From: Gaertneriomyces semiglobifer
Taxonomy: Eukaryota > Chytridiomycota > Chytridiomycetes > Spizellomycetales > Spizellomycetaceae
Direction of reading: 5' to 3'
Assembly: GCA_025558075.1 (NCBI GenBank)
Contig: JAHLKF010000001.1
Span: forward strand, 1,116,001-1,180,000
Length of the DNA stretch: 64,000 nucleotides
Under the pieces are notes generated by a model, which worked only from the letters and a program-made list of their open reading frames with translations, was not told the origin of the DNA and searched no databases. Each line of letters begins with the position of its first letter. Position 1 is the first letter of the stretch. The translations under genes were made by a program, and so were the position numbers. Positions 11,299 to 23,897 of this stretch are shown in pieces.

Positions 11299-13175
11299 CT
11301 ACAATTCTAACTCTACACGAGCTTCGGAGGTCTCATCACGACTTTGCTTCAAAAATGGTATCAAATCTGTACCGCCGGTGCCTCGAGCTTGTAGTGACTG
11401 CAAATGGGGGATCCGCACTGAGTTGAAACTCGCTATCGCTCGTTGAGACTGTGGAACTTACCTGTTGGACTCGCCTACTTTTCGTTTCGTTCGGGAGATC
11501 CGAATGCCCAACTTCTCTCTTTTTACGAGCTTGTACAACAATATACGTTGCTACAACTTGCAAGTGTCTGTCACGGAAAGCACGCATGCCTTCCACACAT
11601 CGGTTGTAGTACCGACTGACCTCATCAGCGCCGGCTGGGTCGTCGTTAGGTGTGTTCACCAGAGTGTGGACAAAGTCCCGAATTGATGGCCCACGTGCGA
11701 GAGCATAAATAAACTCACGGTGAGGTCCAGGCATGTATTTGCGCATCTCATGTATATGATTGATATGCTTCGAAGATGTTGGTGCGCTTGTGTTTGATGC
11801 ATTAGGAGCAGAAGATGTGGTCGGAGTGCTGGGGTCCTCATTCGCAGATGCTGTTGACGGGCGTCGCGGCCGAGTTGGATGGTGTTCTATCCCAAGCGCA
11901 ACATCCAAACAATGAATCAGAGAGCTTTGGCCTGCGCTCGCGCCAGCGTACTTGCGATATGTGCCTTGCATTGGAGAATCGACAAATGCTGTGTTGAGAT
12001 TTTCCACAGAGCTTTGGAGAGAGTAGTCGCCTTTCGCATATCGCAGCCCGTGATTCGTGTCAGGTAGTTGTTCAGCAGGGCTCTTTGCTGAATCCTGGGC
12101 TGCCGGCAAGACGCCCTCGTAGAATAATCCGTCTGGCAACTCCTCAGAATTTTCCCAGCCAGCCAAGTATGTCCTGACGCGGTGGTAAAAAATATGTGGA
12201 TCGTTCTATACAATAAGGCCATGCCAATTAGCAGCTGCACACATAGCCTTTCGTGTGTGAGGACAGAAGCTCTCCTACCTTTTCGTACATCCTGACCATA
12301 ATCTTCGTGATGTCATCTATAGCTTCTGCGATTATTTTCAAATTGGCCGCCAACGAGGATAAATCACGCCGGACGATGGCCTTCATCGCATTTACTATAG
12401 CAGGTAGGGCTGGAGCACCAGCCTCTTCCGTCGCAATGCTAATTAAATAAAACCACGCTTCGTCTAAACCGGTGAATGTGTGCATAACTGCAAAATTGCT
12501 AGTTGCAAGGAGATGTCAGGATACGCTGGCATACGAAACATCGTGAGGGTGAGCCCACCTGAGATCAAACGGGCCGCTAGGGTCCAATAGATAGTAGTTG
12601 TAAAGCTCGACGGCTGCATAAGTTATTACTGGCTTGATCCCCAAATATTGGGCAGTTTCGTGCCAAGGGCGAGCAATCACCACAGGTAGTGCCTAAGAAA
12701 TTGTTAATGGTCACTTCTAGAAACCACATTGGATGAAAGAGAAACCCACATGTGCAACGCCTTCATTCTTTCCCCATACATACGCTTGACCAATAAAGGA
12801 TAGGATCATATACGCTCGCTGCCATTCCCGCTTCGACCGTAGCACCTCAGTTGAGAGTAATGGTAACTATAATAGCGCCATGTTATTGTGAGTATTTGCT
12901 ATAAATGCTAGGGCGAATACCAATAGTACCTCATTGCAGCGCTTCCTTAGTGACCCGGCAAGGAGCAGACTGTTCAAATCATCCATGATCTCCTCCCATG
13001 GTTCAAAGTAGTCCGGGAGTCGCCGCATTGGCGGTGGGTCGACAGGCAGAAATCCATGTATAGGGTGAACATCATAATCCTCTAGCTCTGGAATAGGGGG
13101 ATAGGAAGCATCGGACAACGACAGTCTTCGGACTGGTGCGGTCGCAGATGGTATAATAATAGGTTCCGGAGTCAT
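11299..13175 (-). CDS. Indoleamine 2,3-dioxygenase
   Basis: Heme enzyme that opens the indole ring of tryptophan, first step of the kynurenine/NAD+ route. Six exons: 13175-12930, 12866-12750, 12692-12559, 12498-12279, 12205-11462, 11397-11299; 519 residues. Hallmarks: the N-terminal G-F-L-P block, P-W-H in the distal pocket region, F-x-G-L-D-E-A-W-F, and the proximal heme ligand in F-R-D-R-H-L near residue 445. The final small exon restores the conserved G-T-G-G-T-D-L-x-P-F-L-K loop; without splicing the frame would miss it. A Ser/Thr/Pro/Asn-rich insert of about 40 residues sits before the P-G-P-H-R-x-F helix, as in many fungal IDOs. Equivalent to yeast BNA2 in pathway position. Confidence 0.95.
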
Positions 13176-13484
13176 GATCCAATCGAGTCAGACTGCAATG
13201 AGAATAGAATCACAATAAGATAATACTTCAACAACAGCGATGGGCGTCTGCCTTGTTGCATCTGCGTTTGTCTGCGATAAATAATTTGGAACACTTGTCA
13301 AAACTACGAGGCACACGCGATAAAAGATGCAAATTGAAACCCGCCAAAGCCTAATTCAAAGCAGATGCAGCCCAAGGTGAACATCGCCATTAGCAAACAA
13401 GAACCGTCGACATGCGAACAGGCCTGGTTCCCTCAGTGCTACATGTAATATTTATATACAAAGGACGAATCACAGCCTATCGGC
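13176..13484. promoter_or_regulatory. Intergenic upstream of dioxygenase gene
   Basis: Upstream region of the dioxygenase gene and 3' end of the K+ channel gene; nothing else recognised. Confidence 0.35.
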
Positions 13485-15980
13485 CTAGGTTGACGACTGC
13501 CTTAATAGGGGCACCGACTCGTCGGTCGATGAAGTGCGGTTAGGTAGTCTTAACGGTGGCGTTGGCTGACTGAGTCGACGGCGACCCGAAAGCAGCCTGG
13601 TTTCCTGTCGATCACCGCTTGTTGCTTCAGGAATATCAAAATGAACACTCGGTATTCTCCGACCGCTCGCATCTACTTCTGGCGTTTGTGACCGGCTGAA
13701 TTTCAGATTCTGGCCCAGAATGGATGCCCCAACAAATGACTGGTTCAGCGATGGTTCCAGTCGGATAATCGGTCGGACTTGCCCCTGATTAGCCTCAGGA
13801 CCAGTCAAACCTCGGATTCGACTAGACGACCCACGCGAAACAGGCGATCCTTCTCTTTCAATCCGAGTGGGCGACTCACTGACAGACCACGGTGGCTCAA
13901 GCGGCTGAATATCTTCCACGTCCAATACCATGGGAGCATCCGCTGTGGGTGTGGAATCCATTGGAAATTGCGGGCTCTGCTGCCCTTCTGTGTCATAATC
14001 AAGTTCTCCATGATCGGGTATTAGTGGTGCATCTGAATCATAAAACTCTGATGACGATGTATCCACCGCTTCGGTTGTCGCGCCCTGTGCGGTTTCCCTA
14101 TCATAGTACTGCTGGCTCTTTCCGACATCTTCCAAATTCCTGCGCGATGCCTTCTTTTTGCCATACCTTTTCTTCAGTGCGGCCTTCCTTTCATACCGGT
14201 CAACTCGATCCTCAATTTTGCTGACAGTCACTGTCCACTGATCCAGTGCTCTTTCTGACATAATAGAGAACATGTACGTAACGCTGGCGACCCCTATGTA
14301 GACAAACCAGACAAAGATTGACCGAGATTGAACAGCGTTCAAAGTGTAATCGCCGTATCCTATATGAACTTAATTAGCGATTGAAAACCGGGAGATAGTC
14401 CGAGGAACTCACCGATGGTTGTTAAAGTAACGCATGTGAAGTAAAGACCTTCAATAAAATTCCAACCCTCAAAAAAAGAAAACATAGAGCCAAAGAATAG
14501 CATATTTACGACGACTGAAACAATAGCAAAACTGGTGTGGTGGCGAAACGTTCGTTGCGTGGCTTTCTTGATGTCTCTGCGGCGCAAGTGCGGCCCTGCT
14601 ACTATGGTAAGCTGTGGCAAATTTTCACCTCGGGAGATAACCATAGTTCGAGCGCGATCAAGTACTGTTGTGGTGTAAGAGCGCGACACAGGAAGTCCAT
14701 ATCCATCGCTATGCATGTGAGGAGCAGGTTGCGTTGGCTCGTAATCGCCTGCCGGTCCGTTGGTGTGTTGAAGATGCTGGTGAATATTCGCGGTCGATGG
14801 AGCCGAAAAAGCCATATTGAGCCATCGCTCTCCGTCAGTGCGCTGGCTACGTATGTCTTGAGGCACAGATCCACCCCCGGCTAGCGGGTCTGATGCGCGT
14901 CGGTGATCGTACTCGGCCGCCAGGCCACCATTTCTTGTCGTCCCTGGAAAATCTTGGTCCACGTTTCCAGCGGAACCAAATTCTTGTTCAATCCCAAAAT
15001 GTTTTGAGTAAGTTTCCGCCAGTCGATGTGTAAGCAGCTCCAAAACTACTTGGCGGATACTGTAGATGTTCGCTGCCAGTAACCCTATTCCACAAAGCGC
15101 AGACGGTGGCAATGCAATTTTCCCAATAAGTGTAACTGGGGCAAGGTCTCCAAAGCCAATGGTGGCAAGCGTACTGATGCACCCTAGCAAAACCGAGAAA
15201 CCGTTAAAATCGGCACGAAGAAAATCGGAAGTGATTGCACAATCGCATACATACAGTACACGCCGTCTTCAAGTTGCCATCCTTCAAGCCAAGCATAAGA
15301 GGTGCCCATAACAAAGGAATAGGCGAGAGACGTGATAAACAGTATAATCAGTTGCCGTTGGGGAGTTGATAGGTCATATAGCATGTAGGAGTATATCTGC
15401 GTTCGATTCATGTGGTGATGATAGGCGGCCAGAGCGCCGATGCTCAATGATATCAACGAGCAAATAATAATGTAAAAGGGTCCTGCAGTATAGTAACCGT
15501 CCAGCTCGTTCAACATGGTCCAAAATGCGAAGGTGGTGGCCGCGGCCAACGACGCAAAGCCTGTTCATGATCGCAGTCAGGCCTTTCTTCATCCTTTTTG
15601 CTGAAGGAAAGGGTACGAAGGCCCACCTTGGCCAAATGCTCCCAGAATGATAAGTCTCGTCATCCATTTGATCTTTTTCCTACAGGTGACAAATAGTCTG
15701 TTAACACACCGCATCAGCATGTGGAACACCGGTAAACTTACTCGAACATGCGGACAAAGACGGCGCATGTTCCCATAAGCCCGAAGGCGGCCGCTATGTA
15801 TGTCACCACAATGGACGATGTCGGTGTCAGATATACATGCTCATGGCGGGTGGGATTTGACACATCTCGACGCTTTTCCACGTAAAACCATCCTTCTACC
15901 AACAGCGCTTGAATACTCAAGGAAGTGGCAATTGGAAGAGCGATGCCTATCAAGAGGGGAGCATACTTGCGGAAAGGCAT
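13485..15980 (-). CDS. Two-pore outward-rectifier K+ channel (TOK type)
   Basis: Fungal eight-helix, two-pore potassium channel that sets plasma-membrane potential. Six exons: 15980-15742, 15679-15627, 15560-15255, 15183-14413, 14359-13485 (five listed joins keep phase), 747 residues from the ATG at 15980. TM1 lies just after the start (P-L-L-I-G-I-A-L-P), several helices follow, then selectivity filter 1 T-I-G-F-G-D and filter 2 T-I-G-Y-G-D, the latter split by an intron. A long cytosolic linker of roughly 200 residues separates the pores and a Ser/Arg-rich tail of about 220 residues ends the protein; both are longer than usual and possibly regulatory. The true N-terminus may lie further upstream (see 15990-16763). 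The number of exons shown is five; an additional 5' exon would make six. Confidence 0.92.
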
Positions 15981-15989
15981 CGGCTTCCC

Positions 15990-16763
15990 TCACGGAAGGG
16001 GAACGCTGTACCCAACGGCTTCCTGTGCGGCACCCCTCGCAAGCAAGAGTTCACCACGTTGACAGTCGTGCTGGAGCGGCTCGCTGGAGCGGATGACAGG
16101 TATATACACTTCTTGAATGAGACCAGATAGTGTCGTCGGTTCGTCGTAAGTTGGAAACGCGAGTCTGTCTTTTCTGCTTGTGTTGACCAACGTTTGTGAG
16201 GCAGCCATTGAGAGGGAGGCGTATTCTGCAGAACCAACGCACGTAGTGGCATTACGGGCATACCCAGCTAAGACCGGCTTTTTCGGAAGGGGGTTAGCTT
16301 GAGAGGGCTGGTTGCTTAGGTGGGAGTAAATTGGGAACGGCGGCAAGAACATCACATCCATGGAGAGTGCAGTGGGGATCATTCTCTACAGAGCTCGAGG
16401 GAGGAATATCGAGTTATTACTAGTCCACGACTCTCTGTCCAATAAGCGCCATTGGACTCCACCAAAGGCGAAGTTGATTGGAAATGAGGACGAATTAAAG
16501 TTGGTTGAAAGTCCATCTTCGTGAAAGAGCTGTGCGGAAACACGCAGATGATTGACGCATTTGCTATTAGATGTGCGATTCGGGCAGGGGCCGACATCGG
16601 GCTGAGCGTCAAAGATGTACTTATAGATGAAGGCTTTCGTGCTGAGATCAGGGCAAGTTCTTACGTCGGCATAACCCATAATAGTGCCAAGTGCTGATGG
16701 AGTGTCCTCTTGTAGTATCTGTCTGGCACAAAGCCCAAACGGATGGTTTTCCATTTGGGCCAC
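15990..16763 (-). other. Unassigned open frames upstream of the K+ channel
   Basis: Two consecutive open frames in the same phase (16763-16386 and 16382-15990), separated by one TAG. Their composition is protein-like, with N-glycosylation-type sites (N-R-T, N-S-S, N-A-T) and spaced cysteines. They could be 5' exons of the channel (a GTTGGG donor near 16008 joined to a CGCAAG acceptor before TM1 keeps frame), a separate small gene, or chance. They overlap the first codons of the CCCH gene on the other strand. No family recognised. Confidence 0.3.
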
Positions 16764-18395
16764 CTAGCGGCGAATGCGCGGGTAGTACCTCAAGGGTATG
16801 GGCTCAATATGAACTGGCTGCCTCTAAAGCAGGCGATGGAGAAGGTCATGTACAAGAGCATGCAGGATGTGCTCCAGAAAGCAATCGTTTTCGTTGAATC
16901 TCTTCAAGCACGACAAGCAACTACCGACGCGGCGACGTTACCTCACCACATGCAGAAGATGCATCTAAACAATAGCCGCTCGGGGAGCAGCGGGCGTCTA
17001 GGTGATGGAATGCCTTATCGGCGAAGCTTTGATGCGCCACCTGGAAGTCCTGGGCGACAAAGAAACGGGGATAATCGTGGTATGTTTTTGGGTCCCAATG
17101 GAAGTAAGAATTGGAAGGAGCCGAATGAAAATGTTAGCAACCAATTGTCGGAGGCTGAACAGTTACGGCCTGCACCTCTCCAGCGCCCACAACCTGATCA
17201 TTCTTCAAATCCACTTTACAAAACGCGATTATGCGAACGCTTCGAGACAGAAGGCCACTGCCCGTACGGTTCGAGATGTACTTTTGCTCATGGTCAAGTA
17301 GAATTACGCGATCGGCCAGCAGGCCAAGAAGACGTTCCTGACACCCGCAAAGATGGTCCTACCAGCCCGCTTTATAAAACACGTCTTTGTGAGAGGTTCA
17401 TGAAGGATGGATTTTGTCAGTACGGTCCGCGTTGCAACTTTGCGCACAGCGAAAGCGAATTGCGCGAAAGACCACAGGCCCCTTCCAGGGACCCTTCCGC
17501 TCCGCTAGAGCGTGAACAGTGGCATTCAGAGCGCTTTGGATCTTCATCAGAACATCCGCCGGAACGGCAGCCGCTTTTTCGGAAAGTCACTATTGGCTCT
17601 GACCATGGTCAGGAAAAGCCTGTCATTGAAAAGCCTATTCCGGTCAAACCTCCCGTAGCACCCTCCACTCCGCCTCCCGTAAGATCTCAGAAAAACGAGA
17701 AGGCTTCCTTGAAAGACTTGATGAGTCGCGACGATAGAGACAAGCCATGGATGCGTGTCGTCGAGCTTACAGAAGACCAGAAGCGCGTGTCTTCCCCTCG
17801 ACCAACAATTACCTCCGCAGATGAAAAGACGCTCATAGAAGACCGATTGGCAGAGGATCTTCGCAAGCTTATTGAGTCCGGTACACGTACCGTCAACGAT
17901 GAAGTCAAAGAGGTTACCCGCATTGAGTTTAAGCATGATCTCAGCAAACCCCAGGTTTTCCGGATCATTTTTGGTGCCCTCTTTGTCGAGGAATTTGATC
18001 ATCAAAAGCTCATTGACCGTGTGGCGCTGTTCCAGCAGGTAGAGAGGAGTTGCAGTATCATGATTTACCGCGTGGTCCTGATTATCCGTTCCGCATTAGT
18101 TCATTCGAAGCCGACAGGATCAATTGACTTTCCTGAAGTCGTGGGAGAAGTTCCTCATTCGCAAACGGAACCTAATGTCCAAGACGGCCATGATTCTCAA
18201 GAGTCTCTATGGTAAGCCGGATTCATTATCATTGCATCTGTACGATCCCTAATGGTTGCACGATCGACAGACAGTGATTTAGTTGAAGAGGATGTGTTTC
18301 TACGTTGGTATGATGACGTCCAGGATGCGGACTTAAAAAAGAAGTCTACTCCTTTTGCGACATGGTTACGGACGGCCGAGGAGGAGGAAGATTAA
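16743..18395 (+). CDS. Tandem CCCH zinc-finger protein fused to an eIF5C/W2 domain
   Basis: Probable mRNA-binding regulator. Three exons: 16743-18038, 18139-18211, 18271-18395; 497 residues (a second ATG at 16809 is an alternative start). Two TTP/TIS11-type CCCH fingers, each introduced by L-Y-K-T-R-L-C-E-R-F, occupy about residues 157-182 and 209-236 with C-x8-C-x5-C-x3-H spacing. After a long disordered linker the C-terminal 130 residues form a W2 (eIF4G/eIF5/eIF2B-epsilon) domain: V-F-R-I-I-F-G-A-L-F, then S-L-Y-D-S-D-L-V-E-E-D-V-F-L-R-W-Y, ending with T-P-F-A-T-W-L-R-T-A-E-E-E-E-D, the aromatic-acidic boxes of eIF5. The last two exons are essential for this domain. The combination suggests coupling of AU-rich mRNA recognition to initiation factors; that role is inference. 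Confidence 0.88.
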
Positions 18396-18477
18396 TCATT
18401 TGTACTGTAGCTGTGTATAGTTTTCGAACTTGTCAACAATTATCATTAGAAAGAGGGGCATCATAGTACATCTCAGC

Positions 18478-21400
18478 TTATCCCACACTGGAAATCCATT
18501 GGAGAAATGGAGTCTTTTCGAGCCTCCACGATCCCTTTCCGGTGCCACTGTCTGCCCCATTAATGATCTCTATACTTTCGCGCGCAATCGCTGTTTTGAT
18601 AAACGAAGCTCCGTCAAGGTGTCCAGCGCCAGTTGTCATCTTATCAAGTGTCACTTGATCTTTAACCAAAACCAAGGCTTGCGCCACCGACAGCGGCGAC
18701 TGCATATCGTACTCGAGTTCATGAATGATCCGCGATATAGGCAGCAGTTGCCTATGCAGCTGAGCAATTCCGGGTACCCTGTAAAACCGTCAAAATAAGC
18801 ATAGTCCTGAAGATTTTGGAATGTGTGCTTGAAATCATACCAGTAACGCCGGCCACGGTTTTGCGGCGTCGTCTTGCTTTCGTCAAAATCAAGTTTCATG
18901 CAAATATCAACCAAGAGCGTGGGCTCCAATTTGAACACTTTTCTTAGTACGGGATGTAAAGCTTCTTTAATAACTAGAGACCCGTCCACCGATGTATCGG
19001 CGTCGTCACTATCCGAGTCGCTTAAGACGCCAACCTTGTTGGTCGAAACGAACGCGGACTCCTCTCGAAAGAGTCGCCGGTAGTCCGCACGACGGAATCT
19101 GGATTGGTGGAACACCAGCAAATTCAGCACAACTTCCAGAGCCTTCCTTAACCTACTTCGTAAGAAAGCGGGAGCGTTCGGTAGCGGCGATAGTAATGAG
19201 AATGAAGCCAACTGGAGGTTGCTCGTATCTGGTGCAGTTGACCTCAGACCAGGCGAAGAAACCGTTGCGCCTCTTTGGCTGCTATTCGAGACTCGCCGCG
19301 TTGCGCCCGGCCCATCCGAATCACCTTTTAACTTCGAGTCCATGGCCTCCTCCTTATACGATGGAACCTCAAACGACCCCATCACCGCGTCGCCGCTCCT
19401 TTGGAATTCATGCGTTATGCCCACGTCGGCTTTCAGATCCGATAGGTCGGCAGCAACTGCAAGGGGCTCCCATTTCACACTTTCTGGATTTTGCTCGCTT
19501 GCAAAGTTGTCGACGATTTTACGGTCTGGGGAAGAGCTCTTCGCCACATCGCCCTCTCCATCACCGGAAGCGTGCTTGTGATGCTTCTGTTCATCGTATG
19601 TTTGAACTGCTCGATGAGTAGATTGTCGCTCAGTCTCGGAGATGTGATCATCTACATCCAGGTGCCTCGACGAGTCTTCCCAAAAATGGTACGAATACTG
19701 AACCCCATTCAAGAAGTCGTCGAACCTTGAGAAATTGTCAACGTCTGACTCCGAAAATTCGTTAAGATTCATATGCGCGTCCACTTCAGAGATTGTCTGG
19801 AGCGGGGCACAATACTCGCCATCTGACGATTGTTGGTTATACCCTCCTGTTGCAGTAGGATCATGGAGAGCGGCATCATTCCGTGTAGAGCATGTATCTG
19901 AGCTAGTATGCAACATCCGTTGCTGGTCATCCATCGATTCAATAACAGTCTCGCCCTTTATGCTTTCCGGTGTGAAGTCGCGCAGGTTGATTAGACTCCT
20001 CTGAGCGTCGTGCGCAGATGCAACTGTATGCGAAGAAGCGTCCAATAAAGTAAGGTACTTGCGGGAGTACATATCAACGGGGGATAGGTCTAATCCTGTC
20101 ACGGGGCGGATGGGTTGCGGGGTGGTTGGTTCAAGCGGGACGTCTAATACTGAGTTGGGTTCCTTAAATCTGTCCCCAACAACCTGCAAAAATCCCTCTT
20201 CCAGGTATGTATGACCTTCAGGTGGAAACTTATGTCGCATGACATGAAGTGCGTGAGTAGAAGAGGTATCGTTAGCGTCTTTCGGATGATCACTGATCAA
20301 GCGAAAGTCGCGCGCGTCAGCCTTGGCATCCGTCCAAGCAGGCCTGTTGGAGGCAGCCTTGGGCACCAATAGCGCTTCATCCTGCTCCTTGAGATGCTCG
20401 TAGAAGGAATGGATGATTTGCAGCTCTTCGCCGAGCCCCTCGGATTGCTCCGCGCGCGTATTTTGGTTCCCACGCTCATCCGCACGACGGATTCTTTTCG
20501 CCTGTATGTTCAGGTGTTGCTCAGGAGCACCTATGTTGATTGGCGGGCGTTGGGGATCAACAGCGCGGAGACGGGGACTACTCTGCAATTGCGCGGGATT
20601 GCGCCTGCTCTCGCACAGTGCGTACACCGATTTCTTCAAGAAAGCGACTTTTGGGTGATTGTCGAGAGATCGCCAGTCAGATGGCTGTCCTGACTGTACA
20701 TTAACAGATAGATCGGCATCCATGTCCATTATGGTGCGGATAACAGTGCGCGCGTTAAGCGCTGCTCTTTCAGAGGTGGTCCCTAGAAGTTCTTCTTGTA
20801 CCTTAAGCGACTTCAGAATCTTCAAACAAGTCTCAAAAAACAAGGCCCTCAAAGCCCAGCTTGAGGCGACTCGCAATGTCCTAAGCAGCGGTGAGCATGC
20901 ACGCAAGACTTCGCAAACCATCACAAACGGGGCCTCCTCTGGGAGGCTGCGCGCGTACACCCCAACGCCTTCCACCAACGTGCTGCACACTATTGCAATA
21001 GCTTCTTGCATAGAGGTTGTAGGCTGTGCTAACTCAAGCGTGTTTTTCACTTCCGCATCCCACCGTCGGACCAGCTGATCCACAAATTTAGATAAAGGGC
21101 GGCATTTGGCGTTAGCTTTCATTCGTGTTCCCGGCCCTGGGCAAATCAAGAGATAGTGCTCTGTGATATACTTGGCCCACAATCCGAAAGTGTGTCGCTC
21201 GGTAATGCAACCGAGAAATGACAATTGGCGCTTAGGCGCTGTTTTTTCTAATCCGTCAAAACATTTCAGCAACAACCCGTACGCTCTTTCCGCGGATGAA
21301 CGGTACGCCGCAAGATCTCGACAAACGCAGGCGCCGACGCTGCTGTGCTTCGCATATGCATCATCTTTGTGATGACCCTTCCATGTTTGGTAATTCATGC

Positions 21401-23245
21401 TTCTCATTGCAATGGCTTGTGCAACCGCAATTCGCACGCGGACTGACCTATCATCAAACAAGGATAGCAAACATACCACGATGTCATGATCGCTGCTCGG
21501 TATTCGCTCCAGAATACGGACGCAAAAAATCCGTAAGCGGACAATCGCCTCCGCGGAGGGTAACTTGCCCGAGCGCAGCGACTCGGCATTGTCGGTCGAC
21601 ACTGTTTCCCGTGAGCAGGCGCGATTGATCAGCCACTTCAACAGGTACCCAAAAGTAGTCTGGTGTTCCGCGTCTGCGCAAGTAATGATCAGCAACCCTA
21701 CCACAAATTGACAGCTGCGCGTGCATTGGGTTGCTTACCATGAGTAGTTTGCGTAATTGGGCTTGCATCCGGAGAGCTGTGACCACTGCATAGGCTTAAT
21801 ATCATGCGCTCACATAAATCCCAATTCTCTTCAATCGTTGCGAGCTGTTCTATGATCGGAACCATGTATAATTGCACCATTTTAACCGTGTGACGAGAGA
21901 GTGCCCACTGCGTCAATTTCGAGCAGAATGTGTCGGACACCAATGGAACCAACGGAACGTCTCGCTTTGAACTCCCAGAACCTACTAGGCATACTTCGAA
22001 GAAGTCGGCTAATATTTTCAACAAGCCGGCGAGGTGACGTCCCACTGATGGCGATATGGAACGCAGCCCTTCTTCTCCATATCCAGCAGTCCGCGAGTCA
22101 GATGCATTAGAGAACTCGGTCTCTAAGAAACCCGCAATCCGCTCGAATAATTTGGCGCTGTAATCAGCGATCTCTATGTTCCATATCGTCAGGCGGATCA
22201 TAGATACTACGACATGTCGGAGTAGCAGCAACGGGTGGGACAACAAGTTTAAGTGCTCCTCCGAGCAGCTTTTCCTATTAAAAGACAGCACGAGCTGCGT
22301 CAGGTCGGCGTACGCGCATAAGCGAGCCTGTGAAAAACTATAGTTATTTCTTCGAATCTTCACATAACAGTTGTGCAGTATGCCACGGGAATAATACCTT
22401 CAAGCAGTCAACGTCCAAAGACTTGCGATCACCGTGTCGGAGGCCGCGCAATATCAATGTACCGTAGTCGTTCAAGAGCTGCCATGCCTGACCAGAACTC
22501 CCTGTTGTCATCGAAGAGGTTATGGTCCACAGTAGGTTTCGATGCGCTGAACGAGCCAGCCATATATCTTTATTACGTCGCGCCGCGCAGGCGATATGGA
22601 CGAGTGGACGGTCGTCATGCATAAAAGACAGCACCGCCCGCGCGAAAATATCAAGGAAAGCGGTTTTGGTCACTTGTTCCGCAACAGGGATGAAAAGCGC
22701 CTTGTGATTGCGGCGGCATGTCATGGGAGTAGTTGTCAGGAGGGCTTCCAACTTATTGCTGTGACGAATGATATGAGGACGACTTGCGCGTGAAGGATGC
22801 ATCGCGAAAATGCACGTTACCGCTCAAGCCGCTGGCATAGCCCTTGTAAAGCAAATAAAAGCAAAAGTCGTATCTGCGCATTTCTGGTGGCAAGATCTTC
22901 CTTCTTCTCGCGTGTGCCAACCTCATCTGAAGCGCCATCCAGAAACAACGAGAAATTTAAAGCAAGCAATAGTGACCGGGCACACTCCAGCCGCGAAGAC
23001 GGCAAGGCGTCGTCTTTTAGGGCCACCAATTCAGGTGCAAATTGGCGCAAGACAAGCGGAAGCAGCAAGGAAAGGATACGCCGTTGTAGTGCCACTTGAT
23101 GTGGGGCGACCTTGCATACGGAACCATCGAAACTTGAAGGCGCAATACTATCTTCCTCTAATAATGGAAGAGCGTTATATAGCTTTTCAATCAAGGTGAC
23201 ATTCTGCGGATGCCACAAGAAGGCATTTGGGGTTGAGGAAAACAT
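18478..23245 (-). CDS. Large helical-repeat protein, unidentified
   Basis: Five exons join in phase: 23245-22821, 22758-22398, 22327-21739, 21673-18841, 18778-18478; 1502 residues. I do not recognise the family. The N-terminal 800 residues are Leu/Ala-rich amphipathic helices resembling HEAT/ARM repeats (for example D-D-R-S-V-R-V-R-I-A-V-A-Q-A-I-A). The middle is a long acidic, Ser-rich disordered stretch. A second helical block near residue 1270 (L-R-S-R-L-R-K-A-L-E-V-V-L-N) precedes a conserved-looking C-terminus rich in P-L-S-V-A-Q-A-L-V-L-V-K and E-I-I-N-G-A-D-S-G-T-G-K-G. That end only appears when the 62-nt intron 18840-18779 is removed. The start is uncertain: an open frame at 23488-23249 could be a further 5' exon, but I found no clean in-phase join. 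Divergent from the XRRA1-like gene. Confidence 0.75.
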
Positions 23246-23897
23246 CCACTAGTGGGATCGGATTCGAATGACTCGGGCAATCGAATGGCCCCTTGCGGCA
23301 GCAGCGGAACGCGGGCTATCACCCTCCTGTCTGCCGTAGCAGAAATCTGAATGCGCATTCACAGCAATGGTTCCTTCTTGGCCGTCTGTGCAGACGATCT
23401 TCACTGTCCTAAAGCGCTGCCAGACTTTTGGAAAGTACGAAGCGAGCGCGCTATCGTGATCGATAACACGAGCGACATGTTCGCTCATTCAACTTCAGAA
23501 TCCACATTCTGCCATCGTCGGGACGATTGGTTTCGTTCCATTCGTCCGAACAATGTTTACTCGGTGCAACGATACAAGGTCACCATCGCAATTTTGTTTT
23601 ACGGAGTGTGATCAACAGGCTATGTGCCACGGTCAATACAGCACCTCTCCCGGTCACCGATTACTACCAATTGCTGTCAAGTAGAGCACCTGCACCGAAG
23701 CCAATACTTATGAGCAAGGGCGTCTGGAAGCGGGGTGAACGTCGGCCATATACATACCCTCGCGTCTTCGTGGCCTTCGTCGCCGTCGGTTGCCTTTCAA
23801 TGCCCGTCTGCCATATACCAACCTCACGTGACTGGAATGTCGGAGTTCCATACGTAAGCTACCATCCCCCGTTACAGTTCTTCAGCATGCAAGTTCC
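23246..23897. promoter_or_regulatory. Divergent intergenic region
   Basis: Between the large helical-repeat gene (minus) and the XRRA1-like gene (plus). Includes a minus-strand open frame, 23488-23249, beginning M-S-E-H-V-A-R that may be the true first exon of the helical gene. No other feature. Confidence 0.35.
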
